From: Panonychus citri
Taxonomy: Eukaryota; Arthropoda; Arachnida; Trombidiformes; Tetranychidae
Direction: 5' to 3'
NCBI RefSeq assembly: GCF_014898815.1
Contig: NW_026515544.1
Coordinates: 682,001-746,000 of the forward strand
Length of the DNA stretch: 64,000 nucleotides
Shown here: positions 13,866 to 23,768 of the stretch, piece by piece
Layout of the letters: every line of letters begins with the position of its first letter
Position numbering within the stretch: the first letter of the stretch is position 1
Notes under the pieces: model-generated
Database searches by the model: none
What the model was told of the DNA's origin: nothing
Seen by the model: the letters and a program-made list of their open reading frames with translations, nothing else
Position numbers and translations under genes: made by a program

Positions 13866-14149
13866 TAGTGATGGACGATCATCAAGTTTCGGATCGATCG
13901 AAAAGATCGATCAAAAAATTGAAAAGATCGATCGATCTTCGATCAAATTTCTCTGCTGATTATCATCCATTTTTGAAACGATCAAAATTTCGCGCCACCA
14001 AATGCGAAAGAGAAATTATTGTTCTTACTTTTTCTCTTTCTTTTTTCTCTGTCTGCAATGATCGATCTTTCAACAAAAGTGATCGATCAATTTTTTCTCA
14101 AAAAAGATCGATCGTGATCGAGTCATTTACTCGGATCGGTCCATCACTA
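13866..14149. mobile_element. hAT-like MITE, 284 bp, with perfect TIRs and 8-bp TSD
   Basis: The ends are perfect 11-bp terminal inverted repeats: TAGTGATGGAC at 13866-13876 and GTCCATCACTA at 14139-14149. They are flanked by an exact 8-bp direct repeat, CCAATTTC, at 13858-13865 and 14150-14157. The 8-bp target duplication and TAG-G-TGG type terminus are hallmarks of the hAT superfamily. The interior is packed with GATCGATC words, possibly subterminal transposase-binding repeats, and has no transposase. The right arm lacks the insert at the matching place, so it arrived after the arms diverged or was never copied. It sits about 110 bp upstream of the IAP start codon. Confidence 0.9.
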
Positions 14150-14257
14150 CCAATTTCTGTTAAAATTGTTGTTTTGTTCCCTTTTCCTATAAAGTTTTGT
14201 TTTGTTTAATCAACCCGACTGAATTAATTTCTCCTTTTTATATATTTTTTTGTGAAA

Positions 14258-15530
14258 ATGTCTCAAGTTGTGGAATTTTATTCCGAAGAAAAAAGATTGA
14301 AATCTTTCTTTGAGAAGTCATGGCCTTTGGCTAGTTTGAAGCCACAACAATTGGCCAAATGTGGTTTTTTTTATTTGGGTGATGGAGATCGCGTTCAGTG
14401 TCCATTTTGTGGGATCGTCATCTTCAATTGGCAATCTGGAGATTTACCAATTTTTGAACATAAAATTCATTCTGGTAAATGCCCATTCATTAATGGTCGT
14501 GATGTTGGCAACATTTTTATCGATGAAGATCCAAGGGAAATTTATAATTTGTGTGAGAGTGAAGATGTATGTGGATTCACTCACATCTCTCCACCTGATC
14601 AAAAAGAAGAAAAAATTATTCAACCTGTGATTGATCCTGTGGATGTGAAGGGTATCCCTTTCAAACCTCCTCAATCAATGGAATTCATAACTTATGATTC
14701 CAGGCTGGCAACATTTAAAGATTGGCCCATTTCGAAAGTCATTTCTCCTGCACGGTTGGCCGAAAGTGGATTTTTTTACAAAGGCCCAGGTAAATACAAA
14801 CTTTATTATTTTTTTTTATTTTATCTTATTAATAATTTTTTCTTTTTTAGTTGTTGACTCTCGTAATCAGCATTACACGGACTTTGTTTCCTGTTATCAT
14901 TGTGGGATCGCATTGTGTCAATGGGTTGAAGGAGATGACCCATGGACTGAACACAAAAAATTCAATCCTGATTGCTTTTTTGTGAATCTAGCGAGCCGTC
15001 AAGGTTTCGCCACAGAAACATCACTCTCACAACCACCGTCTTCAGAACCACAGCCACAAGATGAATCAACACAATCATCATCATCATCAGAACCAAAACC
15101 AGAATCAAAACCAGAACCAAAACCAGAATCGAAACCAGAACCAAAACCAGAACTAAAACCAGAATCAAAACCTGAATCAAAACCAGATCCAGAAGTAGAA
15201 CCAGAGCCACAGGATAAAACAAAACAATCAGAATCAGAATCAGAGCCAGAGCCAGAACTAGAAAACAAAACAATATCTTCAACTACAGCTACATCTCAAC
15301 CCAAACCATTCATCCCATTTACGTGGTTACCAAAATCTGAATTAATAGATTTGACCTGTAAAGTGTGTTTGGATTTGCAAGTGGGTGCGACATTTTACCC
15401 ATGTCTGCACGCATCTTGTGCAGTATGTACTTCATCAATAGCGATTTGTCCAATTTGCAGAGCTAAAATTGAAAGCGTTGGCAAATTGGACACAGAATTG
15501 TCTAAAAAAAAAATTTCTTTTTATGTATAA
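14258..15530 (+). CDS. Inhibitor of apoptosis protein (two BIR domains and RING), left copy
   Basis: IAPs bind caspases and IAP antagonists through BIR domains and act as RING ubiquitin ligases in the cytosol. Two exons, 14258-14789 and 14851-15530, encode 403 residues. BIR1 (about residues 12-85) has a canonical CX2CX16HX6C zinc site (CPFC...EH...C). BIR2 (about 145-240) has the same spacing (CYHC...EH...C) but carries a short extra segment before its first Cys, at the intron position. An EPKPESKPEP-type low-complexity linker follows, and a C-terminal C3HC4 RING (CKVCLDL, PCLHASC, CPICRAKI). The upstream region carries a MITE. The intron and host gene neighbours argue for a host gene. It is intact, unlike the copy at 41162-39950. 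Confidence 0.93.
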
Positions 15531-15912
15531 AAACTGTACCCAATTGATTTTATGTTTATTTGTTTTCTAGAATGGAAATAAAAAATCTGAAAAAAAAACC
15601 AAATCATTTGGATGAAAGCTAAGGCTCAAATCCTGAAATTTACATTTCCAAAAATGTCAACTTCCGTTATGGAGAAAAAGGAAAAGGAAAAAAAGAAAGA
15701 GAACAAATTTGTTCCTTTGAAAAGATCAACAAGAGATTCGTTTCCATTTTGAAGAGAAACTTGTTTTTCTCTTTCTCTTTCTCTCTCTTCTTGTTCTCTT
15801 TCTTTTTGTGTTTACTTTTCACTCTCAACAATCTCCCAACATCATCTTGATAAATTCTCTCCCATAATTGAGATAAAACTTGAATTCTCATATAAAAGCA
15901 TCCGAATGAATC

Positions 15913-18900
15913 ATGTCTGATAATCAACCGAAAAGACCACCGAGAATGTCAAGAACAATGAGTAAAGAATCATCGGTAAGTTTTCATTTTTCTTTTCTTT
16001 TTTCTTTTTTCTTTTTGCTTTTCTCATTTTGTCTTGTTTTCTATTCTTTTTTATTTACTCCTCTCTCACTCTCTTTCCACCCTTAGACAGGCCTTTTAAT
16101 GTCCGTAATCAGATCGTTGACTGCGAGTCGAGATGTTGATGAAAGGGACCGAGAAAAGGCCAATCTTGAAAGAGACTTTGGCGAAAGTGATGGTCGCCTT
16201 GATCAGCTGATTGTTACTCACCATTCGGATCTTACAGCGGTCATGAATGCCTTTAGTAAGGTGTCGACAGAACTGAAGAGTTCCAAGGAAAATTGCAAGA
16301 ACATGAAGGAAAACCTGATTACATGTAAAGATCTGTTGAGGTGCAAAAAGGACGAGTTGCGGAAATTGTGGAAAGAATCAGTGGAGAACCGCCATGTGCT
16401 CGAGCTACTCAGTCAAGTAGAAAATGTGACTCGAGTGCCGGAAGAAGTAAACGACCTTGTGGACAAGAAAAAGTACCTGCAAGCGACTCAACTCCTAGTT
16501 AATTCGGTCTCTTCCTTGGAGTCCAATTTGCAACATGTCGAGGCCTTGAAAGAAGTGAAAGCCGATCTGCTGTGTAGAAAAGACCAAATGTACAACATGT
16601 TGTTGGACGAAATTCACCGGCACATTTACGCGAGGTCGACGGCCCATTTGGTGAAAAAGTTCAAGAGAACGGCCTCTGAGAGACGAAAGGATGGACCAAC
16701 CGGTCCGTCACGAAAAGTGTCGATTGCCGATATTCTCTCGCCGACTCTTTACTTGAGCTCTTTGTCTGTTCGCCGTAAGTTGGTGGTCATCATTTCACTT
16801 TCTCTCCTTCTTTTCTTTTTTCAGTCAATAATTTCTCATCTCATCTCTTCTCTCTTCCGTTCTTAGATCAAAGTCCTAATTTGAGTTCGCAAACAGACGT
16901 GGCCGAGGAAACGACGAAACTAGAGACCAATGAGAGTCAGTTGGACATCGAAAATGATAGTAAACAATTCATTGGTTTACTAGTTGATTGTTTGTGTTTA
17001 TTGAGGAAAATTCCAGAGGCAGTCGAAGTGATCAAAGATCGGATGGAAAAGGAGCTCGTCAATTTGGTGAAACGCACTGCTAGGGAATTGATTGCTACTG
17101 TTAACCAGAGCAACAATTGCCATTCCAGTGGAAACAACTCAACTCTGATCAATGGACCGACTACTGTTTGTTTGAGGTGCTCGTTGGTGCTAAAGGATGA
17201 GGGACATCGATGCTATTTGCTGCAGGAATTGTTCGAACTGTTGTTCCAACAATTTCGAGTGGTGGTCTCGTTGCATGAGACCATTTTACTAGTGTGTCTC
17301 AAAGCGAGTTTGGCCCAGTGCGAAGGCTCAGTTGGCGAAAGAATCGTCTTCTACAATTCGTCCGATATTTGGAACAAAATCCAATCAGTGTTGCAAATGG
17401 TCGCTGATCTCTATCTGGACATCAGTGGGGCGAATGCAATGGAAAAAAGCATCGCCGCTGCTTCTCAGGACAGTAAAATGTTGGCCCATTCGACCACCTC
17501 ACTAGCCGATCTGAACAGCTACTTTGTTCGCAAACGACCTGCCCTAAGTGTCTCTGTTGGGAGCAGTTTCCACAAGATGAAGAAAACTCCCCTCTTCAAA
17601 TTTGACTCTTCCTCGCATGCGATGAGTCTGAACGCCTATTTGCAAGAGCAAAAGGAAGCCATGAAAGAGAAGGCGGAAAGAAGCGGTGGGAATGCCATGG
17701 ACTCGATCGACTTGTCTCTCAGTGACACGGAACAATATCTGGTCTGTGAACCGGCGGCAGAAAACATCGTCGTGTTTTTCAATCCACTCATGAGGTTCAT
17801 TTGGGACATTGACGACCAACTCAATCTGGAAGAGGGAAACCATTGTCCACTTTATTCCTACCTGATCAGTTGTGTGAAACTTTTCTTCAATCAAATCAAG
17901 ATCGATCTGGACCGGATACTGGACACGGCCAACAAAAGTCTGGATGCTTGGAGAATCGTCTCAGACCCCGACACGATGAACAAACTCAACCAAAGTCGAC
18001 CCATTCTCCAAAGTGCTCTGGTCGTGGAGAAAGCAGCTCAAGACTTGAAGAATCTCATCTTTGCCCTTCCAATGTACGCCGATGAATTTCTGACCTTCAT
18101 CTGCAACCTTTTGTCGAGTTTCAAAGAGTCTTGTTCATCGGCCTATCGGGGGATAGTCCAGCCCGAATCGGAGGACAAGCGAATCATCAGTGCGACTTGG
18201 GCCAAGGACGAGGATATCAGTAGATTCTTGAAAGATTTACCCAATTGGCCGGTGCTCAGAAACCATATCGAGAAGTGCGAGGTCGCAATTTAGGGTCGAT
18301 TGGATCATCGATGACTTTTGACGAGTCTCCCGAAGTGATTAGACTGCGAAACAAGAAGGAATCGGAAATTCTGGCCAGCAATTTGACCCAAGACACATTA
18401 ATACCTAATCACGAAATTCTGTCCGATGTCAGTCAACTCAAGTCGTTGGGACAATTACAGGAGAGCCTCGAATGGCTTGCAAGTCACATATTCGCTTTGG
18501 CAACAAGTCTCTCCAAGTCTCAAGCTCAGAGTGACACTCATGGGAGTCTATTGAATCCATCGACTAATCAATCTAATCAATCTAATCAACAAATGAATCA
18601 ACAAAAAAGTCAAATTGATGTGATCAATTTAGCTGATGTTTCCATTGCTGCTCTTAATCAGTTGGGACGAGAGTTCGAGGAGCTTTCGGAAACTTGTCTA
18701 TTGGTGTTGCATCTCGAGGTGAGAGTTCACTGTTTCTATTACCTGTTACGTGTGACCAAAGGCAACTTTGCCCCTGGAATCGATGCCCAAGAGCCCGATG
18801 TCGAGGTGGTCCAGTTGAACAAAGATCTGTCCAGTGTGGATGAAGCTCTAAGTTTATCATTGCAACAATGGAAATTGAAATATGTCTTCGAAGGGGTTTC

Positions 18901-19255
18901 CCATTTGGTGGCGACAATTTTAATCAACAGCGCGTCTTCAATTGATCGCATCAATCACAATGGAGTCAAGAAAATCTGTCGCAACATTTTCGCAATCCAA
19001 CAAAATCTGACGAGCATCACCATGAGTCGAGAAGTTGCTCTTGACACAGCGAGACAATATTTTGAGCTTTTCTATTCTTCCCCGGAAGAGATTCTGGCCT
19101 TGATCGAGGAACGGGGGCCGCAATTCAATGGCCAAGAGTATTATAATGCGATGGAACTTCTTCATCGAAGTAGCCCAGGTCGAGATGCGAATAAATTGAA
19201 GGCCAACAAACATCGATTGGAAGAAATTCTCAATGAAGCCGCTGTTTCGGTCTAA
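15913..19255 (+). CDS. EXOC4: Exocyst complex component 4 (Sec8), left copy, one frameshift as written
   Basis: Sec8 is a core subunit of the exocyst, which tethers secretory vesicles to the plasma membrane. Exons: 15913-15975, 16087-16774 and 16867-19255, all phase-consistent. The N-terminal part has the Sec8 signature: coiled-coil after VIRSLTAS, then ELRKLWKESVENRHVLELL and DEIHRHIYAR. The expected product is about 1046 residues (human 974). The large exon has one break near 18251: GGCCGGTG here versus GGCCGAGTG in the right copy, a single missing base that moves the frame from LPNWP into a stop at 18293. Reading resumes in the other frame (REVRGRNLGSIGSS) to the stop at 19253. The total exon length is one short of a multiple of three. 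This may be a sequencing error or a real lesion. Confidence 0.9.
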
Positions 19256-19743
19256 TTGTGACAATTACTTTTTTTCTTTTCTTTTCTATTCTATTGATAT
19301 TTACTTATTCAACAGTTAACTAGTCAAATCTTTCTTGTTATTTAACTACAAAACAATCAATAGTTTTATTTGTATAAATTAAACTTGTTGATCACTAATT
19401 GTATTTTTCTATCAAACATTTAAAACTCCATTTTATTAAATTATCTTTCCAACAATTAATACATTCCACCGTTATTTCAGTGTTAATCATTATGTTAGGT
19501 TTAATTACAGAAATGAAAAATTGAAAATTGAATTGTATTAAATAACCATGATCATAATGATAATCGTAATTTTAATCAAAAAGCAAATTTTTACAAATAA
19601 TGAGGTTAACCACTTGTCTCATTGTTAAGATAATAAATTAAATGAATTGAATTTTCACTATTTGCGTTTCTTGATTATTTTTCTGTTTTACAGTTTACAT
19701 CACTGATTTTGTATTAAAAATCCTAAATGGTTGAAGTGAATTT

Positions 19744-19814
19744 TTTTTGCGGTGCATAAAACTCTTTATTTTATATTATGAGTGTCGATTCACCATTGGA
19801 ACCGACTCTTGTTA
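19744..19814 (-). mobile_element. Short retroposed mRNA 3' end with poly(A) and 15-bp TSD
   Basis: Read on the minus strand, this 71-bp insert ends in AATAAAGAG, about 15 further bases, then an A run. It is flanked by a 15-bp direct repeat, GGTTGAAGTGAATTT, at 19729-19743 and 19815-19829. The right arm has the empty site with a single copy of that repeat. Poly(A), a polyadenylation signal just upstream of it and a long target duplication are the marks of LINE-type reverse transcription. The source transcript is unknown. Confidence 0.75.
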
Positions 19815-19894
19815 GGTTGAAGTGAATTTGTATTGATTGGAAAACACTGATTAATCTTGGAATAAGAAATCTTCGAAAAGAATGATGGGTACCT

Positions 19895-20140
19895 GGTTAG
19901 GTTAGGTTAGGTTAGGTCGTTTGCAGAATCTGCATATTCATTACCAGCGCATCCCAGTTGATGGGGATATTAATATCACGCCAAAATCATCCGATTAGAA
20001 CCACCGCTTGGGCTTAGATTAGGTTAGGTTAGGTTAGACCCGTTGAAATTTCCATAGAGTTGCAGTATCAATGTGACGCCAAAAGAACCCAATTAAAACC
20101 GACGCTTGGGAAGCGTTGAGAGAATGACCCGCTGGCATTT
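19895..20140. repeat. Interstitial TTAGG arrays in a degenerate minisatellite
   Basis: Four tandem TTAGG units at 19897-19916 and three and a half more at 20019-20037. Each array heads a related unit of about 120-130 bp: both units contain a GTGACGCC/TCACGCC-type word followed by CCAAAA and end in CGCTTGGG. A third, weaker unit starts near 20120 with CCCGCTGGCATTTCC. TTAGG is the ancestral arthropod telomere repeat. The array starts 18 bp beyond the end of the inverted-duplication arm. Confidence 0.8.
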
Positions 20141-21139
20141 CCATGCTTTCACAATGTTGAATTAAATGATCACAAAAAAAATTATGTACTTTGATTCGAG
20201 ACCAAGGAACTGATTGAGTAGAAACACGTTGATTAGATGAAATTAAATTCATCATGAAAAATTACAACCGTTGCGTTAGAAACGTAAACAGCAACTGACA
20301 AATTTTTTTAAATTTAAAGTAACTGATTTTGTTGAAGCGCGCGACCAACGTTGCTTTGTGATATTATAATCTTTTGACTTCATGACTATGTTTGCAAAAA
20401 TTTCTAGTTATCAAAAAAACCTTCAAATGACCTTCAAGTGCGTTCTATCATGAATAACCTTTATGACATTGACCTTGAAATATGACATTTGAATATCGGT
20501 CAAATTTCCATAGACGAAATATGGACCCTATTGGTCAAGTAGTTTTTGATTAATCGTCAAAAGAAACCAACAAAGTGACTTAATTGCCCTGTACACTGAG
20601 TCACAAAATGACAAATAAAGACAAATTTTTAATACATTAATTGTAAGTTGATCAATTTAATCAAGAATTTTAGTCATAAGTAGATAAGGTTATTTCCCGA
20701 CCTCGTGATTTTATCAAGTGTAATAATTACTAATAATATTAAAAATCGTCTCAAATTACGGAAAGAAATTAAGTCTTGACAATTCAGACAACTTTCTTTG
20801 CATTTATTTCAGTCGCTAGATGGAGTATAAAGTATAACGAATCTTTTACTTTCATTTTGACTAGACAAGAATAATATTGAAATTTATGTAAAATTACTAA
20901 CTCACATTAGAGTGACCTTGGGGGAGGCGAGAAGATCAAACGATATATGTCCGTAATCCAAAAGATGACCTTTAGCTCACTCAAAGTTTGTTTTTCCCCA
21001 CCCTACACCCAATCACCCTCTCCCTAAGTACGATATTCGCCACCGGACACTATGAATTTTAATTTATCGAAGCCTCCCCTGAGGTCGCTGTATAATTTTG
21101 AATCTGAACATGTGATTGAATGAAAACATGATTTTCTAG

Positions 21140-23570
21140 ATGAAAATGATTCTTTTATCTGTCAAAAGGTTTGTATCTTTTAGTTTTTATAACTATCGTT
21201 GTCTTTTTAGTTCCTCTGGTCACTGGCCGATCACCTGTTCTTTTGATCATAAATGTACATTGAATTATTTCAAAGAAATTGAGAATCACTGGAAACCCAT
21301 TTTGGACAGAAAATGGAAAATTTATTCTCAAAGTGTCGATCAAACTTCACCTAATCATAAATATGTTCTGGCCATGTTTCCATATCCCAGTGGATCTTTG
21401 CATCTTGGTCAGTTCATTGTGACTTTTATCAGAGTTTTGTATCTTTTAGTTTGGTCAAAATATAATCTCAGGATTTGTTTTCTCTCGTCCAGGTCATGTA
21501 CGAATCTACACCACAAGTGAAGTTATGGCTCGATTTTTAAAGTTACGAGGTTTCTCAGTGACGAATCCAATGGGTTGGGATTCTTTTGGACTACCTGCTG
21601 AAAATGCCGCTCTTGAAAGGTCCTTCAGTCCAGCGACCTGGACTTATCAAAACATCTCTAACATGGAAGGTCAAATCAAAAGTCTTGGTCTATTTGTGAA
21701 CTGGAGGGAAGCGACGTCCGATGCAAGTTTCTATCGATGGACACAATGGTTGTTTCTTCAATTATTTAAATCTGGTTTATTATTCAAATCAATGAGTAGA
21801 GTTAATTGGGATCCTGTTGATAAAACTGTTCTAGCTGATGATCAAGTTGATGCCAATGGTTTATCATGGAGATCAGGAGCTAAAGTTGAAAAACGTTTTC
21901 TCCGACAATGGGCTGTAAAGATCAGCGCTTTTCATGAACAACTTTATGATACCAAAAATATCGACATGGACAATCCATCCTGGAAAGAGCTGATCGCCAA
22001 TCAACAATTTTTTCTCGGTCAACCAGATAGTTTTATCTTTTATTTCCAAACAAATTCAGATATACTTCCAGTTTTATGTGATTACCCTGAGTACCTAAAA
22101 TCCCATGAATCATACGTAGCAGTTAACGATGAACACTGGATTACTAAACAATCATCTCAGAAAATTATTAATCCACTAAATGGAAAAGAAATGAAAATCG
22201 TAATCCTGCCCGATGATAAGTTACCTCAAAGTGGTCGAGCAGAAATCATGAACCCAAATAATGTTATTTGTGAAGAAACAAGAAAACTAGTATTGGAAGA
22301 ATGTAGTAAATTAAAGTTAGGTGGTTATCGAACCTCGAAACGAAGTCATGATTGGATAATATCTCGCCAACGATATTGGGGCACACCAATTCCAATTATT
22401 AACTGCCCGTCTTGCGGAACTGTTCCCGTTCCAGAATCTAACTTACCGATAGAATTGCCCCCTGTTAAAGATTTAAATCGACTTTACTGTTCGTCCAATA
22501 ATGATGGTGACAAAGTTACGAGTCGATTAGAATCTGTTGCGCCAAACGATTGGTTGAATGTTTCATGTCCAAAATGTGGCAATCCAAGTGTTCGTGAAAC
22601 AGATACGTGTGATACTTTCGTCGATTCTTCTTGGTATTATCTTCGATATGCAACCGATCCACAAGATAGTCAACCCTTCAACAAGGTTGCGAACACTAAG
22701 CCAGTTGACATTTACGTCGGCGGAGCGGAGCATTGCAGAGGCCATTTACTTTATGCTCGATACATTTATTACTTTCTCAAGAGTAAAGGATTTCTAGAAA
22801 CTGATTCATCCGAACCATTTGATAATCTCCTCTTTTTGGGCTATGTTCTTGGTCGTACAATAAAATTGAACAATCGATTTGTAACCGAAGATGAATATCA
22901 ACAATTAATCGACTCGGGTACCAACTCACCTGATGATTTCGAAATAACCTTTGAAAAGATGTCCAAGTCAAAAGGAAATGGTGTTAATCCAATGGAGCTG
23001 ATTAACACTTATGGTGTTGATTTGACTCGAACCAGTTTACTTGGTTTTGGTTTACCTCGACGAGAACGTGAATGGCATGGAAGTAAAGTCGAATTTGAAG
23101 AAATTTTTGTTCTAATGAGACGTTTGTTTCTCACAGTTGAACAATTTATCTACATACGCGAGGTGATTAGTGAGAATCCAAAAGGCCCAGTGATTAGACG
23201 TTTCATGCTCACTCAAAATATCGAAGAGCAACAATTAAATAAAACAATTGATAAATTGAACCGCGAAAGGAAGAAAACAATTGAAAAAGTAACATCGGCG
23301 TTCGAGAATATTCATCCAGCGCTTGGTATCAATATGTTGAAAAATTTTCTATTCTTGTTAAGAAAAAGTGTCCTCAATTTAGAAACTTGTTCCAATATTG
23401 AATTCGAACGATGTTTGGGTGATACAATCATCATGTTCGGACCAGTGATACCTCATTTAGCTGAAGAGTGTTGGTCAGCCTTTTCTAAATATGCTCATCA
23501 AACTGGACATAAAAAATATTACGATTTCGACGAATTAGTTATGGAGCAAAAATGGCCAACAATTGATTAG
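21140..23570 (+). CDS. LARS2: Mitochondrial leucyl-tRNA synthetase
   Basis: Class I synthetase charging mitochondrial tRNA-Leu. Exons 21140-21407 and 21493-23570 give 781 residues. The intron falls inside the HIGH-type motif (HLG|H, near residue 89). The catalytic core is clear: YVLAMFPYPSG, NPMGWDSFGLPAENAA, WISRQRYWGTPIP-type (here DWIISRQRYWGTPIP), a zinc-type CPSCGT, YVGGAEHCRGHLLYARY and KMSKSKGNG near residue 578. A basic, hydrophobic N terminus fits a mitochondrial targeting peptide. The protein stops soon after the anticodon-binding helical bundle (EQKWPTID), so the usual C-terminal domain of about 100 residues is not seen, and the frames after the stop are closed. Confidence 0.94.
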
Positions 23571-23768
23571 TCTCTTGAAATAGAATAACAATTAGTCTTG
23601 ATTGAAGTGATAATTTGTTTTTTACTTCAATTTTTGTAATTTAATTTATTGCAATCAAAAGTGATTTTTGTATAAAAGTGTCAATTAAAAAATAAGATGA
23701 AAATGAGTAAAGTACATGATAAGATTGATCAATGAATTTAATAATTATAAAATTTAATTTAATTCTAA

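Larger units (their letters stand above)
13761..19877 (+). repeat. Left arm of a large inverted duplication
   Basis: This interval matches the reverse complement of about 35700-41405. It covers the IAP leader and gene, the whole Sec8 gene, the Sec8 3' flank and the last few codons of RNF14. The Sec8 half is nearly identical between arms, while the IAP half is clearly more diverged. Two insertions are specific to this arm: a MITE (13866-14149) and a short retroposed fragment (19744-19814). Confidence 0.93.
19256..21139. other. Intergenic region: arm end, retroposed fragment, telomeric-type repeats
   Basis: Up to 19877 this is the end of the left duplication arm. From 19895 to about 20140 lies a TTAGG-containing degenerate minisatellite. 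From 20140 to 21139 I see no gene. Two TGACCTT words (about 20427 and 20470) resemble nuclear-receptor half sites. The stretch 20920-21080 is richer in G and C than its surroundings but not coding. Confidence 0.5.

Noticed and set aside
13868..14209. Plus-strand ORFs of 62-113 residues
   Set aside because: They run through the GATCGATC-rich interior of the MITE and past its end; no transposase similarity.
14962..15282. Two minus-strand ORFs, Leu/Val-rich and Ser/Gly-rich, opposite the IAP linker
   Set aside because: They are antisense readings of the Pro/Glu/Lys repeat linker of the IAP and have no start context or similarity.
14258..15530. Possible viral origin of the IAP
   Set aside because: BIR-RING IAPs occur in insect viruses, but this one has a spliceosomal intron, host neighbours and no viral genes nearby.
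19895..20037. True chromosome end (telomere)
   Set aside because: The TTAGG runs are only three to four units long and single-copy genes continue on both sides.
20395..20480. TGACCTT words as a nuclear-receptor response element
   Set aside because: The half sites are 40 bp apart with no conserved spacing, and such short words are expected by chance.
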